From NCBI RefSeq assembly GCF_000744375.1, contig NZ_JQLU01000004.1:1-64000 (forward strand): a DNA stretch of 64,000 nt. The letters run 5' to 3'. The translations under genes and the position numbers were made by a program. Positions 1-7,963 of this stretch are shown here, piece after piece; the first letter of the stretch is position 1; the number at the start of each line of letters is the position of its first letter. Source of the stretch: Carnobacterium gallinarum DSM 4847 (GTDB lineage Bacteria > Bacillota > Bacilli > Lactobacillales > Carnobacteriaceae). The notes beneath the pieces were generated by a model. The model ran no database searches. It had not been told where the DNA came from and was given only the letters and a program-made list of their open reading frames with translations.

Positions 1-7
1 AAATTCA

Positions 8-1774
8 ATGGATTCAATTAAACGTTTAGGTTCTTATGTAAAGCCTTATAAAACGGGTTTTATTGTGGCGCTGTTACTAACAGTCGTTTGTATGTTTACA
101 AATGCGTTACAGCCTTTTATCATGGGATTAGTGCTTACTGAAATTGGGCACAATGTTGCAGATATAGCCAATGGTGTGGCTGGTGCTGCGATTAATTTTC
201 CATTTATCTTAAAAATTATTGTATTGATGTTAGTCATTGCATTGATTTATCAAATTACAATGTATTCTTCAGCATGGATTATGACCAATGTAGTTCAAAA
301 TACGATGCGGGATTTAAGAGCAGATATTGATAATAAAATTAATCGTTTACCTGTCTCTTATTTTGATAAGAACCAACAAGGCAATATTTTAAGTCGTGTG
401 ACAAATGATGTAGATGCAATTAGTAACGCGATGCAACAAAGTTTAATTCAAATTGTAAACTCGGTTTTAGGAATTACATTTGCTATCGGAATGATGCTGT
501 ATATCTCTATTCCATTAGCGATTATCTTGATTTTAACTATCCCAGCGTCTATTATTATTTCAAAAATCATTGTAAATCGTTCGCAACCTTATTTTAAAGG
601 TCAACAAAAATCATTAGGTGAGCTAAATGGATATGTTCAAGAAAGTTTTAGCGGATTTTCTGTTATTAAACTGTATGGTAAAGAAGAAGATACGTTAAAC
701 GAATTTAAAGAAATTAATCATCGTTTAGCCGGATTTGGTTTTAAAGCGGCTTTTGTTTCAGGGATTATGATGCCGCTAGTTGGATTAGTATCTAATTTTG
801 CTTACATTGGCGTGGCTGTTTTTGGTGGATATGCTGTTATTCAAGGTGCATTAACTTTAGGGAATTTACAGGCTTTCACGCAATACGTATGGCAGATTAA
901 TCAACCAATTTCACAAATTACTCAACTTTCAGGTGTCTTACAAAGTGCAGCAGCTGCAACAGGTCGTGTTTTTGAAATTTTAGATGAACCTGAAGAAAAA
1001 CCCGATCAAATTCAACGTCCTTTACCTGAAAAGGTTGAAGGGAATGTATCGTTTGAACACGTTCGTTTTGGTTATACAAAAGATAAACCATTAATTAAGG
1101 ACTTAAATGTAGAAGTTAAAAGTGGTCAAATGGTTGCGATTGTTGGACCAACTGGAGCAGGTAAAACAACGTTAATCAACTTATTAATGCGTTTCTATGA
1201 CGTGGATCAAGGTGCAATTAAAATTGATGGCATTGATACGAAGGAAATGTCTCGTGGGGATGTTCGTTCACAATTTGGAATGGTGTTACAAGATGCGTGG
1301 TTATATAATGCAACCATTTCGGACAATATTCGTTTTGGGAAGTTGGATGCAACTGAATATGAAGTTGTTGATGCAGCCAAAACAGCCAATGTGGATCATT
1401 TTATTCGGACATTGCCAAATGGCTATGATATGGTTCTAAATCAAGAAGCTTCTAATATTTCATTAGGGCAAAAACAATTACTCACCATTGCACGAGCGAT
1501 TATTTCTGATCCTAAAATTTTAATCTTAGATGAAGCAACTAGTTCAGTGGATACACGTTTAGAAGCGTTAATCCAAAAAGCCATGAAACGAGTGATGGAA
1601 GGGCGCACGAGCTTTGTAATTGCCCATCGTCTATCAACAATTCGGGATGCTGACTTGATTTTGGTAATGGATCAAGGAGAAATTATTGAACAAGGAACTC
1701 ATGATGGCTTATTAGCTAAAGGCGGATTTTATGAAAAATTGTACAATAGTCAATTTAGCGAAGAAGCTGAATAA
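8..1774 (+). CDS. ABC exporter, fused permease and ATPase (heterodimer-type half)
   Basis: This 588-aa protein is a type IV ABC exporter half: an N-terminal membrane domain (about residues 1-330, several hydrophobic helices) followed by an ATPase. Walker A GPTGAGKTT, a signature written ISLGQKQ, Walker B ILILDEATSS and the switch histidine in VIAHRLST are all readable. Signatures of this kind, with Q before the second K/R, are common in heterodimeric multidrug or lipid exporters of the BmrCD/YfiBC type, so the partner half probably lies just upstream, outside the window. The start cannot be checked because only seven bases precede it. The substrate is unknown. A strong terminator follows directly. 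Confidence 0.9.
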   Translation: MDSIKRLGSYVKPYKTGFIVALLLTVVCMFTNALQPFIMGLVLTEIGHNVADIANGVAGAAINFPFILKIIVLMLVIALIYQITMYSSAWIMTNVVQNTMRDLRADIDNKINRLPVSYFDKNQQGNILSRVTNDVDAISNAMQQSLIQIVNSVLGITFAIGMMLYISIPLAIILILTIPASIIISKIIVNRSQPYFKGQQKSLGELNGYVQESFSGFSVIKLYGKEEDTLNEFKEINHRLAGFGFKAAFVSGIMMPLVGLVSNFAYIGVAVFGGYAVIQGALTLGNLQAFTQYVWQINQPISQITQLSGVLQSAAAATGRVFEILDEPEEKPDQIQRPLPEKVEGNVSFEHVRFGYTKDKPLIKDLNVEVKSGQMVAIVGPTGAGKTTLINLLMRFYDVDQGAIKIDGIDTKEMSRGDVRSQFGMVLQDAWLYNATISDNIRFGKLDATEYEVVDAAKTANVDHFIRTLPNGYDMVLNQEASNISLGQKQLLTIARAIISDPKILILDEATSSVDTRLEALIQKAMKRVMEGRTSFVIAHRLSTIRDADLILVMDQGEIIEQGTHDGLLAKGGFYEKLYNSQFSEEAE

Positions 1775-1781
1775 ATAATAG

Positions 1782-1828
1782 AAATACAGTGAAATCAAGG
1801 AGTATCACTTGATTTCACTGTATTTTTT
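1782..1828 (+). terminator. Rho-independent terminator after the ABC exporter
   Basis: An 18-bp perfect stem (AATACAGTGAAATCAAG and its complement) around an 8-base loop is followed by a T run. It ends the exporter transcript. Confidence 0.9.
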
Positions 1829-1986
1829 ATGCTAAAAATAATGCGAAGCTTAGATGCGGTGAAACTATTCATCGACATCGTGAAGTAGGAAACTCAAGAT
1901 TGCCATTGATTCGATCACTGAAACCTATTACCGATCATCAACTAGAAGCTAGAGATAGTGTTCTTTCTAAAGCTGGTGGCAAATAA
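1813..1986 (+). pseudogene. Possible gene remnant (58-codon open frame without a start)
   Basis: After the terminator an open frame without a start codon encodes a protein-like stretch that includes RHREVGNSRLPLIRSLKP and ends KAGGK before TAA at 1984. The composition is more protein-like than random AT-rich DNA, so it may be the 3' end of a deleted gene. I do not recognise the family. The rest of 1987-2190 holds no gene I can support. Confidence 0.25.
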
Positions 1987-2204
1987 TTTCAAATTTCTAC
2001 TATTCATCGTCATGTAAATGGTAGGTAACAAAAAATAGTATTTCTGACATTGTCACAGTTATTTTAGACTAGTGCTAGACACTGAAAGCATGCAACAGAT
2101 CATTATTGAGTGTTTTTTTATTTTACACATAGCTAAACAAATAGTCAGCAGAATATCGTCACTTATAGTAAACTAAAGTTAGTTTATGATAAGGAGGTTT
2201 TAAA

Positions 2205-2381
2205 ATGGATACAAAAGAATGGATTGAAACGGAATTAAAAAAATTAGCAACAGATGAAAATAGTCTGTTTATTATAGAAGAGACCCTTAAATACATTGAT
2301 GAGATTACAACGGATAACAACAGCCTTCAAATTGCTCTTGAGGGTGAAATCTGGAGTCCTAAAAAATGGGGTAAAAACTAG
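2205..2381 (+). CDS. Small acidic protein of unknown function (58 aa)
   Basis: This short gene starts with ATG eight bases after a perfect AAGGAGG ribosome binding site (2191-2197) and ends with TAG. The product (MDTKEWIETELKK at the start, GEIWSPKKWGKN at the end) is acidic in the middle, has no membrane segment, and looks like a small helical cytosolic protein. I do not recognise the family. The excellent ribosome binding site and sensible amino-acid composition argue that it is translated. It stands alone between the exporter and the HAD hydrolase. Confidence 0.65.
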   Translation: MDTKEWIETELKKLATDENSLFIIEETLKYIDEITTDNNSLQIALEGEIWSPKKWGKN

Positions 2382-2470
2382 TAGATTCTTCTTTAAGTTA
2401 GACTAGAGTTACTGGCGATTTAGTGGTACCCTTTATATGGAGACTAAAAAGCAGATTGGATGGAAGTTAG

Positions 2471-3250
2471 ATGAAAAAAAAGATGATTTTCTTTGATATT
2501 GATGGAACGTTGCTAAATGAAGAGAAGCAAGTTTTACCCAGTACAAAAGCGGCTTTAAATCAATTAAAGGCGAATGGGCATGAAGTGGCAATTGCCACAG
2601 GGCGTAATTTATTTTTAGCTCGAGATGTGATTGAAGAATTAGATTTTATGAATTACATTGTCTGCAATGGAGCGGCGGGTTATTTTCATCACGAATTAGT
2701 TTTTGAAAACAGCCTAAATCCTACTGAGTTTAAACAGCTGCTCGCTACAGCTGATCAGAACGAACATCAACTCGTCTATCAATCACCTGAGTTGTTAAGA
2801 AGACGTGATCAACAAGCGGACTATCGTATGGAGGAAGCAATGCGAAGTATTGATTTTGGAGTTCCTGAATTTGACCGTGAATTTTACCAAACAAATACGT
2901 TGTATCAAAGCTTACTTTTCTATCCTGTTGAAGATCAAGCAATCTATGAAAATGGACAATTTCCTCAATTTCGTTTTGTTCGTTGGCATGATTTTGCTGT
3001 AGATGTACTGCCCCACAATGGCTCTAAGGCAAACACTGCATTAATCATGGCGAAAGAAAAAGGTTTTGCCGTTGAAGATACCCTTGCGTTTGGTGATGGA
3101 TTGAATGATTTAGAATTATTAACAAGTGTTGGTACAGGTGTTGCGATGGGAAATGCATTAGAAGAAGTCAAATTACGGGCAAACAAAGTTACTGCTAACT
3201 GCAATGAAGATGGTATTGCTTTGGCCTTACAAGAGCTTAATTTAATTTAA
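2471..3250 (+). CDS. Cof-type HAD-IIB phosphatase
   Basis: This 259-aa cytosolic HAD-superfamily hydrolase resembles the Cof/YwpJ group, which dephosphorylates sugar phosphates, FMN or other small phosphoesters. Motif I is FFDIDGTLL with the nucleophile Asp9 and acid/base Asp11. Motif IV is FGDGLNDLELL with Mg-binding Asp209. The region between them is a type IIB cap. The length is normal for the family. The ribosome binding site is modest (GGAAG, 2461-2465). The substrate cannot be deduced from sequence. The gene appears monocistronic and shares a bidirectional terminator with the convergent esterase gene. Confidence 0.88.
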   Translation: MKKKMIFFDIDGTLLNEEKQVLPSTKAALNQLKANGHEVAIATGRNLFLARDVIEELDFMNYIVCNGAAGYFHHELVFENSLNPTEFKQLLATADQNEHQLVYQSPELLRRRDQQADYRMEEAMRSIDFGVPEFDREFYQTNTLYQSLLFYPVEDQAIYENGQFPQFRFVRWHDFAVDVLPHNGSKANTALIMAKEKGFAVEDTLAFGDGLNDLELLTSVGTGVAMGNALEEVKLRANKVTANCNEDGIALALQELNLI

Positions 3251-3263
3251 CATTCACAAAATC

Positions 3264-3311
3264 AAAGCTCTTCAGACTATATTTTCTACATAGTCTGAAG
3301 AGCTTTGGTTT
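3264..3311. terminator. Bidirectional terminator between HAD and esterase genes
   Basis: A 16-bp stem (AAAGCTCTTCAGACTA with its complement) has T-rich DNA on the plus side and A-rich DNA on the other side, so it can terminate both convergent transcripts. Confidence 0.88.
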
Positions 3312-3321
3312 TTATTTATCA

Positions 3322-4431
3322 TTAAATCCAATTGGACCAATCAATAGATTCTGCAATCAATTGTCCCGCATATTGATTGAAGTGGAGATGGTCCCCACAA
3401 TCTGCTTTTTGTGCTAAATGTGTTGGCTGTGTATGAGAAGCCACAAGCTTATCTACATCGATGACATTCTCTTGCTGTAAAATCCACTGATTAACTTCTT
3501 GGCGAGTGGTTTCAATTTTAGAATTCCAAACGAGATTTCCTTCGTTAGTATACCCCTTAAAGGGTGGAAGTGTACATATAATGAGTAGACAGTCTTGTTT
3601 TTCAGCAATTATTTGAACTTTTTTGATGCCGTCAATTAAGTCCTGACTTGTTGGCAATTCAGTCAGGGGTGATCCGTTACCGGGATGAACTAGGTCATTG
3701 GTTCCTTCCAAAAAGAAAATGATATCAGTAGAATGGTCATTAAAAAGATCATCTTGGAAACGATCCAACCCAGCTACTCCAAATGTGGTGGCATATCGGC
3801 TCGTAGAATTTGTAGTATGAAGCAACCGATTTCCAGAGATACCAGCATTGCATACACTAATTTTACCAGGATATTGTTTGTAAAGTTGAGTTGCGATAGC
3901 ACTGGACATAAATCCTTGGTGAGTCAATGAATCTCCAAAGAAGCTGATGGTTTTAGAGTGATTTTCTGTAAGAATATCTACTTGGCAAATTCCTAGAAAA
4001 AATGCTGGAGTTGGTAGTGAAGAATCAAAAAAACTTGTGAAAAGGCTAGTATCAATAGTAGTGCCTAATGTATTTAGTGTTTGTTGTTCTTTAATTGAGA
4101 GTGAGAGTAGCAATGTTTCACCAACAGCTACTTCATAATCTAATTCATCGGTAAAGAATTCAGTTTGTGGTGGTACAATAATCTGTACTTCTTGATTTTT
4201 TGTGATAATTTTAGTGAAGTAGCGTTTTGAATTTTCTGTAGTTGAGAAATAAATTTTATCAATAACAAGGGGCGCGGTACCGAATTTATTTGAAAGTAAC
4301 AGTCGGACTTTATTTCCAGCAAGATTGTTCTTGATTAATAAATGCTGTGTTGTGTTTTCAAAGGTTTGTTGTTGATTTTCATAATGAATCATTTCGCTAG
4401 CCCATGTAGCTTTCCATTTTAGTTGAGACAA
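3322..4431 (-). CDS. SGNH/GDSL-family esterase, likely cytosolic
   Basis: This 369-aa hydrolase has an N-terminal beta-rich region (about 1-155) and a C-terminal SGNH domain. The family blocks are clear: FFGDSLT with nucleophile Ser168, NAGISGNR with the oxyanion Gly, EGTNDL with Asn245, and DHLHFN with Asp347 and His350. No signal peptide is seen, so it probably acts inside the cell. It lies 16 bp downstream of the PTS permease gene on the same strand, in the place where a phospho-glycosidase would normally sit. This suggests that it de-esterifies the sugar imported by that PTS. The substrate is unknown. Acetyl-xylooligosaccharide esterases and rhamnogalacturonan acetylesterases belong to the same superfamily. 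Confidence 0.85.
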   Translation of the reverse strand: MSQLKWKATWASEMIHYENQQQTFENTTQHLLIKNNLAGNKVRLLLSNKFGTAPLVIDKIYFSTTENSKRYFTKIITKNQEVQIIVPPQTEFFTDELDYEVAVGETLLLSLSIKEQQTLNTLGTTIDTSLFTSFFDSSLPTPAFFLGICQVDILTENHSKTISFFGDSLTHQGFMSSAIATQLYKQYPGKISVCNAGISGNRLLHTTNSTSRYATTFGVAGLDRFQDDLFNDHSTDIIFFLEGTNDLVHPGNGSPLTELPTSQDLIDGIKKVQIIAEKQDCLLIICTLPPFKGYTNEGNLVWNSKIETTRQEVNQWILQQENVIDVDKLVASHTQPTHLAQKADCGDHLHFNQYAGQLIAESIDWSNWI

Positions 4432-4447
4432 AGTGAGTCAATCCTTT

Positions 4448-5857
4448 TTAGTTAGTTTTTATTGTTTTATTTTTCAATCGTCCAATTAAATAAGTGCTAG
4501 TAAATCCAATAACAAAGGCTACTAACATTGCAAAGGCATACTGTACCCACATAGTTTGTGGAATAATAATAAAGGATAGTGGACCAGCTGGACCAAATGA
4601 AAATGCATAAATATGGAAATACATTAGAATCATGCCTGCAAATCCAGAACCTATCAGTGAACAAATAAAAGGATATTTTAATTTGATTGTAACTCCAAAC
4701 ATGGAAGGTTCAGTGACACCTAGTAAAGCAGAAGTCATAGCTGTATAGGTTAAGGCACGTTCCTTCTTAGTTTTTGAATTTAAGCCAACAGCTAAGGCGG
4801 CAGCTGCTTCAGAAACACAGGTTAACGCAATGATTGACAATAAGAAGCTTTGATTGGTGCTAGCTAATAATTGGACATTGACAGCAATAAAGGCATGATG
4901 CATTCCAGTAACAACTAACAATTCCCAGCCAAATCCAAAGACAAAACCGGCGATGATCGGGAAGGTATCAAACAATGAAATAATACTTGATGTAATAAAG
5001 TTAGCAACACTTAACATAACAGGTCCGATTACCAAAAATGTTAAAAAGCTAGAAATAAAAATAACTACAGGTGCAACGATAATTAATTGCAGTGTATTGG
5101 GTATAATTTTTTTTAATTTGATTTCGAGGAAAGAGAGTAAATAGGAAGCTACAAAAACAGGTAAGACTTGACCTTGGTAGCCAATTTTTGCAATAGATAA
5201 TCCAAAAATCGTCCATTTTTCAGGTGTTTCCTGACCGATTAAGTTGGCGTTCATTAAATCAGGGTTAATGAGAATCAACCCTAATACAATTCCTAGTACT
5301 GGATTTCCACCAAAGCGTTTCGTTGCAGACCAACCAACTAAAACAGGTAAGAAGGTAAAGGCTGTATTGGCAATTAGAGTAATCATATCGGCAATACCAG
5401 AGATATTTGGATAGGCTTCTACAATTGAGGAAGCAAAGAAAATGCCTTTATTCGTTAACAAACCGCTTAATCCTAAAAGTAAACCGGCACTGACAATTGC
5501 AGGCAAAATGGGAATAAATACATCAGAAAAAGTTTTAATTCCACGTTGCAAGAGATTGCTGTTTTGATTAGCGGTTTCATTTAATTCAGTACTAGTTGCA
5601 TTAGTTAGTGGATAGTCCTTTAGAATTTCGTCATAGACTTGATCAACTAATCCAGGTCCAATAATTACTTGAAATTGACCATTTGCACTAAATGTTCCTT
5701 TTACCAATTCATTTTGAGTTAAACTTTCTATGTTTACAAGTGTTTCATCTTTTAAAATAAAGCGTAAGCGGGTAACGCAATGAGTTAATCCTTGGATATT
5801 TGTAGTTGTACCAACAGCTGCTACTATTGAACGAACTTGTTGTTTGGGAATAGCCAT
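4448..5857 (-). CDS. PTS transporter EIIBC, glucose-glucoside (sucrose/trehalose-like) family
   Basis: This sugar phosphotransferase permease has an N-terminal EIIB domain with the phosphocysteine Cys27 in LTHCVTRLRF, then an EIIC domain with about ten hydrophobic segments. There is no EIIA domain, so phosphate must come from an EIIA encoded elsewhere. I set the start at 5857 (MAIPKQQV) because GAGGAGA lies eight bases upstream. The longer open frame would begin with TTG inside the promoter operator. The length of 469 aa is typical. The sugar is not identifiable, though the family suggests a beta- or alpha-glucoside. The gene is expressed divergently from the GntR regulator and is followed by an SGNH esterase rather than a phosphohydrolase. 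Confidence 0.85.
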   Translation of the reverse strand: MAIPKQQVRSIVAAVGTTTNIQGLTHCVTRLRFILKDETLVNIESLTQNELVKGTFSANGQFQVIIGPGLVDQVYDEILKDYPLTNATSTELNETANQNSNLLQRGIKTFSDVFIPILPAIVSAGLLLGLSGLLTNKGIFFASSIVEAYPNISGIADMITLIANTAFTFLPVLVGWSATKRFGGNPVLGIVLGLILINPDLMNANLIGQETPEKWTIFGLSIAKIGYQGQVLPVFVASYLLSFLEIKLKKIIPNTLQLIIVAPVVIFISSFLTFLVIGPVMLSVANFITSSIISLFDTFPIIAGFVFGFGWELLVVTGMHHAFIAVNVQLLASTNQSFLLSIIALTCVSEAAAALAVGLNSKTKKERALTYTAMTSALLGVTEPSMFGVTIKLKYPFICSLIGSGFAGMILMYFHIYAFSFGPAGPLSFIIIPQTMWVQYAFAMLVAFVIGFTSTYLIGRLKNKTIKTN

Positions 5858-5908
5858 TTTATCAATCTCCTCTTTTTTATTTGGCAAGCTATGGATGTTT
5901 GCGATTTC

Positions 5909-5965
5909 ATTATAAATTTGTTTAAACAAATTGTCAATGGGGAATTTGATATTTGTTTAAACAAC
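5909..5965 (-). promoter_or_regulatory. EIIBC promoter with two GntR-type operators
   Basis: On the reverse strand TTGACA (5932-5937) and TATAAT (5909-5914) are separated by exactly 17 bp. The spacer and its edges contain the perfect 14-bp palindrome TTTGTTTAAACAAA (5917-5930). A second copy, TTTGTTTAAACAAC, lies at 5952-5965 upstream of -35, 35 bp from the first centre to centre. This layout indicates repression by the adjacent GntR/UTRA protein. Confidence 0.85.
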
Positions 5966-5979
5966 TACTGATTCATTTC

Positions 5980-6008
5980 TTGTGTTTTATTTGAAAATAG
6001 CATACTAT
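5980..6008 (+). promoter_or_regulatory. Probable promoter of the GntR regulator
   Basis: TTGTGT (5980-5985) and TACTAT (6003-6008) are 17 bp apart on the plus strand. The second operator (5952-5965) lies just upstream of this -35, so the regulator could also control itself. Confidence 0.55.
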
Positions 6009-6045
6009 TAAAGAAAGAACTTGGTAAGGAGGCTAGTAGAAAAAG

Positions 6046-6762
6046 ATGAATAAATTTTCAGTTATCTATGAGACATTAAAGAAAAAGATAGATCAAGGTG
6101 ATTATCTCCAAACAATGATGCTGCCAACAGAAGCAGTTTTGGTAGAAGAATATGATTGTAGCCGTAATACCGTTCGGCGTGCCATTTCTCAATTAATTGA
6201 TGAAGGGCTTGTTTATAGCGTCAAAGGACGTGGAGTTGTTATTCTTGAAAAACAGAATACAGATGAGTTGCTGTTAAATTTAAGCAATTTTAATGGAATT
6301 CAAGCTCTTAATTCAAATCAAAAAATTGATTATCAAACAAAAGTCATTAAATTTACTAAGCTAACTATCACAGATGAGTTACATCAATTAACCTCATTCC
6401 CAATTGGAACGGAAGTTAGTTATATAGAGCGTGTTAGAATTGTTAATGAAAAAAGAATGGTATTAGATATTAATTATTTTAGAACAGAAATTGTTTCAGG
6501 ATTAACGGAAGAAATTGCAAAGAAATCAATTTATCATTATATTGAAAAAGATTTAGGTGTGAAAATATCAACCTCAAGAAGGCATTTAAAAGTTGAAGGT
6601 GCAACAGAGTTAGACACCTTGTCCTTAGATTTGCAAGAATATAACTGTGTAGGTATCATTAGCAATTGGGCATATACAGATATGGGGAAGTTGTTTGAAT
6701 ACACGGAATCACACTTTATTCCAGATACATTTGCATTCGTAGAACTTTCAACTAAGCGTTAA
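6046..6762 (+). CDS. GntR-family regulator with UTRA ligand domain
   Basis: This 238-aa transcription factor has an N-terminal winged helix (about 1-70; LPTEAVLVEEYDCSRNTVRRA is the helix-turn-helix region) and a C-terminal UTRA effector domain (about 95-235), the HutC/TreR subfamily. Members bind palindromes and sense a sugar phosphate. It is divergent from the PTS permease and very likely binds the two TTGTTTAAACAA palindromes between them. A strong AAGGAGG precedes the ATG. The inferred role is a substrate-relieved repressor of the EIIBC-esterase operon. The effector is unknown. Confidence 0.9.
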   Translation: MNKFSVIYETLKKKIDQGDYLQTMMLPTEAVLVEEYDCSRNTVRRAISQLIDEGLVYSVKGRGVVILEKQNTDELLLNLSNFNGIQALNSNQKIDYQTKVIKFTKLTITDELHQLTSFPIGTEVSYIERVRIVNEKRMVLDINYFRTEIVSGLTEEIAKKSIYHYIEKDLGVKISTSRRHLKVEGATELDTLSLDLQEYNCVGIISNWAYTDMGKLFEYTESHFIPDTFAFVELSTKR

Positions 6763-6772
6763 TAGAAATTCT

Positions 6773-6801
6773 TTGAACTATTGGTTTAATTGTTTTATGA
6801 T
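6773..6801 (+). promoter_or_regulatory. Probable promoter of the universal stress gene
   Basis: TTGAAC (6773-6778) and TATGAT (6796-6801) are separated by 17 bp, about 45 bp upstream of the start codon. Confidence 0.6.
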
Positions 6802-6845
6802 AGATCTATTAAGGTGTTATTTTTAGATGAAAAGGAGCGGAATTT

Positions 6846-7286
6846 ATGACAAATTATAAACGTATTTTAGTAGCAGTTGATGGTTCTGTTGAATCAGATG
6901 TAGCCTTGAAGAAAGCCATTGAAACAGCAAAAAGAAACGAGTCTGTTTTAGAAATCTTGCAAGTTATTGATGACGATAAAAATGTTTATGGTCACTTTGG
7001 AGGGCAATACGGAGCTTTGATTGATCATGCGAAAGAAGTTGCAGAGCAAGAAATGGTAAAACGTTTGGAATTTGCTACATTTGAAAATGATTTGCATGTT
7101 GAAACAACTATTTTAGTTGGCAATCCGAAACGTTTAATTGTTGATTATCGTGAGGAAGAAAAAGATGTGGATTTATTATTAGTTGGTGCAACGGGTAAAG
7201 ATGCCTTGGAAAAAGTACTGTTAGGCTCAGTCACAAGTTTTATCTTAACTCATGCATACTGTGATGTTTTAGTTGTTAGAAGTTAA
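6846..7286 (+). CDS. Universal stress protein, UspA family
   Basis: This 146-aa single-domain UspA protein starts with the family's typical YKRILVAVDGS strand and has the nucleotide-binding pattern GATGKDALEKVLLGSVTSFI (a G-2x-G-9x-G-S/T type motif), followed by a final CDVLVVR strand. ATP-binding members of this type modulate stress survival. The partner and trigger are unknown. It has its own promoter and terminator and is unlikely to be part of the PTS locus. A good AAAGGAGCGG ribosome binding site precedes the ATG. Confidence 0.92.
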   Translation: MTNYKRILVAVDGSVESDVALKKAIETAKRNESVLEILQVIDDDKNVYGHFGGQYGALIDHAKEVAEQEMVKRLEFATFENDLHVETTILVGNPKRLIVDYREEEKDVDLLLVGATGKDALEKVLLGSVTSFILTHAYCDVLVVRS

Positions 7287-7292
7287 AAAAAT

Positions 7293-7327
7293 AAAACAAT
7301 CAAATCGTTCTGATTTGATTGTTTTTT
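7293..7327 (+). terminator. Terminator after the universal stress gene
   Basis: A 14-bp stem (AAAACAATCAAATC and its complement) around a short loop ends in TTTTTT. Confidence 0.88.
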
Positions 7328-7338
7328 ATGTAATTAAA

Positions 7339-7375
7339 GAAGATGTCTGAGTTTGGTTTCTCATCAGACATCTTC
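7339..7375 (-). terminator. Probable terminator of the 50-aa reverse-strand gene
   Basis: A 12-bp stem, GAAGATGTCTGA with its complement, and a 13-base loop are followed on the reverse strand by a T-rich stretch. It lies 45 bp downstream of the small gene's stop codon. Confidence 0.55.
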
Positions 7376-7419
7376 AAAGGGTACTGGAACTAGAATCGTT
7401 CATTAGAATTTGACACTCC

Positions 7420-7572
7420 TTAGTTTAGCTTGTTTTTTAATTCTACGATTGCTTGTTCAATTGTGATACCGTATGCTACATTTGATTCATCAGTGGCATC
7501 AATTGCCATAAAAATATTTTTTGCTGTATCAAAAGCAATACGATACTTTAAGTTGTTGTTATTAAATACCAT
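7420..7572 (-). CDS. Small protein of unknown function (50 aa)
   Basis: The gene starts with ATG nine bases after AAAGGAGC and ends with TAA. The product begins MVFNNNNLKYRIAF and ends IVELKNKLN. It has no membrane segment or signal peptide. The pattern (a YRIAFD strand, a TAKNIFMAID strand, then a helix) could form a small alpha/beta fold. I do not recognise a family. The good ribosome binding site, sensible composition and downstream hairpin support translation. The 160 bp upstream hold an inverted repeat CAACTAT-aaacg-ATAGTTG (7610-7628) that may be an operator, and then the candidate small RNA on the same strand. Confidence 0.6.
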   Translation of the reverse strand: MVFNNNNLKYRIAFDTAKNIFMAIDATDESNVAYGITIEQAIVELKNKLN

Positions 7573-7732
7573 AATTATGCTCCTTTCTATAAAAAGTTGA
7601 AATGAAAGGCAACTATAAACGATAGTTGATAACGAAATTCCAAAATAAATTTACCATATTTTTATTAGAAATGCAATTAAATAATGTCTTAGATTTTCTG
7701 AGTTATAAAGATTATTTAGTTTTGATAAATTG

Positions 7733-7812
7733 AAATAAAAAACCTCGTCTATTGGGGGTAGACGAGGAATTCTGATTCTGTTGGAGGCAGAATCAAGGAT
7801 ATTTTAAAAGGT
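7733..7812 (-). ncRNA. Candidate regulatory small RNA with C-rich (anti-Shine-Dalgarno) loops
   Basis: On the reverse strand two perfect hairpins follow each other. GATTCTG/CAGAATC has the loop CCTCCAA, and CCTCGTCTA/TAGACGAGG has the loop CCCCCAA and is followed directly by TTTTTTATTT, a textbook intrinsic terminator. An extended -10 (TGTTATAAT) places the start near 7812, which gives a transcript of about 80 nt with no open frame or ribosome binding site. C-rich loops that pair with ribosome binding sites are the hallmark of Firmicute sRNAs such as Listeria LhrC, staphylococcal RsaE and streptococcal csRNAs. This sequence is not one I recognise. Alternatively it could be a leader of the downstream 50-aa gene that is terminated early. 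Confidence 0.6.
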
Positions 7813-7818
7813 GAGTTA

Positions 7819-7827
7819 ATTATAACA
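7819..7827 (-). promoter_or_regulatory. Extended -10 promoter of the candidate small RNA
   Basis: TATAAT preceded by TG and one base forms an extended -10 on the reverse strand. A-tracts at about 7852-7880 sit where an UP element would, and no good -35 is seen. Confidence 0.5.
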
Positions 7828-7963
7828 TATAAAACTGTTAATTTCATCTATAAGTTATATATTTTTTGTTTTTTTTTATTTAAATGAATAAAAGTACCGA
7901 TACTACTAGAGTTGGTGGCGAAAATCTAGTTCTTAAATTAAAGTGAAATTTTTTTATAGGTCA

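Noticed and set aside
5858-5929. Longer EIIBC with 24 extra N-terminal residues
   Set aside because: It would start at a TTG within the operator, and the true ATG at 5857 has a good ribosome binding site.
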